Shown here: piece after piece, positions 5,539 through 7,473 of the stretch
How the letters are laid out: the number at the start of each line of letters is the position of its first letter
Position numbering within the stretch: position 1 is the first letter of the stretch
Assembly (NCBI GenBank): GCA_902803245.1
Contig: CADCPJ010000195.1
Coordinates: forward strand, 1-7,473
Origin: an uncultured Lachnospiraceae bacterium
GTDB taxonomy: Bacteria > Bacillota > Clostridia > Lachnospirales > Lachnospiraceae
DNA: 7,473 nucleotides
Direction of reading: 5' to 3'
The notes under the pieces: generated by a model
What the model saw: only the letters and a program-made list of their open reading frames with translations
Told to the model about the DNA's origin: nothing
The model's database searches: none
Program-made: the position numbers and the translations under genes

Positions 5539-5605
5539 AACAGGCTTTCTTAAAGGTGACAAAGCCTGGCGCCGTAAGGGCGCAGATTATATAAGGCACC
5601 TTAAG
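5535..5605 (+). other. Structured gap with a 19-codon mini-ORF between permease and flavoprotein genes
   Basis: An ATG at 5535 overlaps the permease stop (ATGA) and opens 19 codons ending at 5594: MKQAFLKVTKPGAVRAQII. The sequence recalls the first strand of zinc-type alcohol dehydrogenases (MKxAxLxxPG), so it could be a gene remnant, a leader peptide or chance. The same DNA holds two hairpins: CAGGCTTT/AAAGCCTG (5541-5548 with 5561-5568) and GCGCC/GGCGC (5569-5573 with 5579-5583). The loop of the first (CTTAAAGGTG, 5549-5558) can also pair with CACCTTAAG (5597-5605), giving a pseudoknot or switch. No T-run follows, so it is not a simple terminator. Confidence 0.35.
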
Positions 5606-5633
5606 CGGAAGCGGGTGCAGGAAGGAGTGAAAA

Positions 5634-6251
5634 ATGAAGGTACTGATTATAAACGGCAGCCCGAAGGCAGACGGCAACACTGCGATTGCGCTGCAGGAGA
5701 TGGCTAAGATCTTCGAGGCGGAGGGCGTAGAGACCATCATTTACCAGGTCGGAAACAAGGACATCAGGGGATGCATCTCCTGCAATGCGTGCTCTGAGAA
5801 AGGGAAGTGCGTGTTTGACGACGCGGTGAACGAGCTGGCCCCGGTCTTTGAGGAAGCCGACGGCCTGGTGGTCGCGTCTCCTGTATACTATGCCTCTGCG
5901 AACGCTACGCTGATCGCGTGCCTCGACAGGCTGTTCTACAGCACGGGTTTTGACAAGACGATGAAAGTCGGGGCGAGCGTGGTAGTTGCGAGAAGAGGGG
6001 GATGCTCCGCCACCTTCGATGAGCTGAACAAGTATTTTACCATCAGCGGGATGCCGGTTGCGTCCAGCCAGTATTGGAACAGCGTCCATGGAAAAGAAAA
6101 GGGACAGGCGAAACAGGATCTGGAAGGCCTGCAGACCGTCCGGACGCTGGCAAGGAACATGACCTTCCTCATGAAGAGCATAGCTCTCGGGAAGGAGGCA
6201 TACGGCCTGCCGGCGAAGGAAGAGAGGGAGTGGACCCATTTTATCCGGTGA
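5634..6251 (+). CDS. Flavodoxin-like NAD(P)H-dependent oxidoreductase with compact Fe-S motif
   Basis: The 205-aa protein has a flavodoxin-like fold. GSPKADGNT (8-16) is the FMN phosphate-binding loop. C47, C50, C53 and C59 (GCISCNACSEKGKC) match the close-spaced CxxCxxCx5C of iron-sulfur flavoproteins, where they hold a 4Fe-4S cluster. ASPVYYASANA (about 84-94) is the second flavin loop. The length suits the family (about 180-210 aa). It is probably a cytoplasmic homodimer passing electrons from NAD(P)H or ferredoxin to an unknown acceptor. AGGAAGGAG (5619-5627) gives a strong ribosome binding site 6 bases before the ATG. The gene follows the permease by 95 bases on the same strand without a terminator, so it is probably the third operon member. 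Alternatives in the family include quinone or azo/nitro reductases; the true substrate is not visible. Confidence 0.9.
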   Translation: MKVLIINGSPKADGNTAIALQEMAKIFEAEGVETIIYQVGNKDIRGCISCNACSEKGKCVFDDAVNELAPVFEEADGLVVASPVYYASANATLIACLDRLFYSTGFDKTMKVGASVVVARRGGCSATFDELNKYFTISGMPVASSQYWNSVHGKEKGQAKQDLEGLQTVRTLARNMTFLMKSIALGKEAYGLPAKEEREWTHFIR

Positions 6252-6277
6252 GAGGCGAAAGATGAGTATTGCATGAA

Positions 6278-6323
6278 GAAAAAAGACAGGCAGGTGCGGA
6301 GTTTAATCCTCACCTGCCTGTCT
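6278..6323. terminator. Strong convergent terminator
   Basis: AGACAGGCAGGTG (6284-6296) and CACCTGCCTGTCT (6311-6323) form a perfect 13-bp stem; GGA and TCC can extend pairing inside the loop. On the minus strand the stem is followed by six T, ending the DUF3298 gene. On the plus strand the tail (CTTGCTTGTGATTT) is weaker but can still stop transcripts of the flavoprotein operon. It separates two converging units. Confidence 0.9.
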
Positions 6324-6357
6324 CTTGCTTGTGATTTAAATGGGTGTGACGGATTCC

Positions 6358-7473
6358 TTATCCGGCAAAGATGATGCCGTCAAAGAACTCCATCGCATCT
6401 TTCCCGTCTATGGTCTGAGGGAAGTGCTCGGCGGACACTTTCACGCGCATGAGGCGCCCGTCTTTCGTGGCCAGATCCACCAGGGAGTCTCCGTCTGTGC
6501 GGAAAAGCGTCACTTCCTCTCCCGCGGGAATGGAGGCGGAGCCGATGACCTTGCCGTCCCTGTCCACTTCCTCACACGGGACTTCTTCTTTGGCGGTGAG
6601 GACTCTCTCTCCCACAAACGTAAAATACTCTTCCGTCGGCTCCGGCTTTCCGTCTGCACCTATGCGGTAGTTGCGGTACCCGCTCGATGTGCCGAGAAGG
6701 GATGTTCTCATCGAGAGAGGAAGACGCTCCGGGTCGGACAGGGCCGCGTCCGCGGAGAGGAAAGGATCCTCCCTGAATATGCTTGCAGGTGAGAGACTGA
6801 CTGTTCCGATCTGCTCCGCATTCTTTTCGCCCAGGCGATAGATGTCGAAGTCCTCGTAATCGTTGTCCAGGCTGTAGAGCAGATAGAGATATTCCTCTCC
6901 GTTCGCCTTAAAGTAGGTCGGCCGGATCGAATAGGCGTAGATATCATCAAAGCGGCTCTCTTCTCCGTCGATCATAATCGAGAGACTGTCGTAACCGCCG
7001 TTTTCGGAAGACTCTCCGTACACGCAGATCTCCCGCCCTCCAAGCTTCGTCGGAGTGGAAAGGGGGAACTCGACGCCATAGCTGCCCGGTACATCCGATG
7101 CCGCTTTTGCGATCATGGAATCATTTCCCTCATAGGGAACAAGGATATTCTGGGCGCCTACTGCATAGGAAGCCAGTGTATAGGCGCTGAAATAGCAGGT
7201 GATGCCGTCATACCCGGCGGTCCAGACCATGTCATTTAATGCCGTACCCTTAAAATATGCCTCCGTGAGATCCTTGTCGACATCCGGGTAGAGGCGGTAA
7301 ATCTCGTCCTTTACGAATGCCTTGAACGATTCTTCGTCGGTGACGAGATCACTCAGCTCCAGCTTTTTCCCGCTTGATGGGTCAAAGTTCACACCTGTGT
7401 ACACCGTATACCCGTGAGCGCCGCCGGTATAACCGGTATCCACCCCGAGGAGCGAGACGATGTTCTTGTCGGA
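6358..7473 (-). CDS. RsiV-like DUF3298 protein, N-terminus outside the window
   Basis: Only the C-terminal 371 residues are visible; the frame stays open to the window edge at 7473, so the true start lies to the right. A GTG at 7443 gives the longest visible start but is internal, because the codons before it (SDKNIVSLLG) continue the conserved fold. The visible protein begins with DUF3298: TGGAHGYTVYTGVNFD, then SGKKLELSDLVTDEESFKAF, as in the anti-sigma factor RsiV and related envelope proteins, where a DUF4163 domain usually precedes it. After that domain (to about visible residue 145) comes an acidic, Tyr-rich region of about 225 residues, with a possible beta-rich end (PCEEVDRDGKVIGSASIPAGEEVTLFRTDGD), that I do not recognise. 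The protein is probably secreted or membrane-anchored, but its N-terminal signal cannot be checked here. The stop is TAA at 6360-6358, followed by a strong terminator. Confidence 0.82.
   Translation of the reverse strand, partial: SDKNIVSLLGVDTGYTGGAHGYTVYTGVNFDPSSGKKLELSDLVTDEESFKAFVKDEIYRLYPDVDKDLTEAYFKGTALNDMVWTAGYDGITCYFSAYTLASYAVGAQNILVPYEGNDSMIAKAASDVPGSYGVEFPLSTPTKLGGREICVYGESSENGGYDSLSIMIDGEESRFDDIYAYSIRPTYFKANGEEYLYLLYSLDNDYEDFDIYRLGEKNAEQIGTVSLSPASIFREDPFLSADAALSDPERLPLSMRTSLLGTSSGYRNYRIGADGKPEPTEEYFTFVGERVLTAKEEVPCEEVDRDGKVIGSASIPAGEEVTLFRTDGDSLVDLATKDGRLMRVKVSAEHFPQTIDGKDAMEFFDGIIFAG

Noticed and set aside
7441..7443. GTG at 7443 as the start of the DUF3298 protein
   Set aside because: The frame continues through the window edge with sequence fitting the domain, so this is an internal valine.

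Overview
The window looks like chromosomal DNA of a Gram-positive anaerobe of the class Clostridia, perhaps Lachnospiraceae or a relative. This is an inference. It rests on strong AGGAGG-type ribosome binding sites, near-consensus sigma-A promoters, a moderately high GC content, and gene families common in gut clostridia: an RsiV-like DUF3298 protein, an exported DUF362 protein, a YraQ/ArsP-type permease and a CxxCxxC flavoprotein. There are no rRNA, tRNA, CRISPR, transposase or phage genes.

Layout: (1) Positions 1-297 are a non-coding leader with an inverted repeat and a TATAAT promoter. (2) Positions 298-823 (+) hold two overlapping small genes, a two-helix membrane protein and a YbjQ/UPF0145-family protein. 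(3) Positions 921-2582 (+) hold a complete cofactor-independent phosphoglycerate mutase (gpmI) whose N-terminus carries an apparent Sec signal peptide. Its stop codon lies in a 17-bp tandem duplication, and a bidirectional terminator follows. (4) Positions 2645-3329 form a minus-strand small-protein region. It holds an 87-aa SH3-like protein with a double-glycine bacteriocin-type leader, and a 53-aa unknown protein with a good ribosome binding site. The 53-aa gene ends at a 13-bp tandem repeat. (5) Positions 3330-3635 are a divergent control region with a 14-bp GC palindrome, a consensus promoter (TTGACT-17-TATAAT) and a leader hairpin touching the Shine-Dalgarno site. (6) Positions 3636-6251 (+) look like an operon: exported DUF362 protein, coupled permease, a structured gap with a 19-codon mini-ORF, then an Fe-S flavodoxin-like oxidoreductase. 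(7) A strong convergent terminator separates this operon from a minus-strand RsiV-like DUF3298 protein that runs off the right edge.

The shared theme is export. A glycolytic enzyme and a DUF362 redox-type protein carry signal peptides. A small SH3 domain carries a peptide-exporter leader, and an envelope-type DUF3298 protein flanks them. The DUF362-permease-flavoprotein set could be a redox or metal-handling unit across the membrane, but its substrate cannot be read from the sequence. The most unusual items are the signal-peptide gpmI and the double-glycine SH3 peptide with its small companion.
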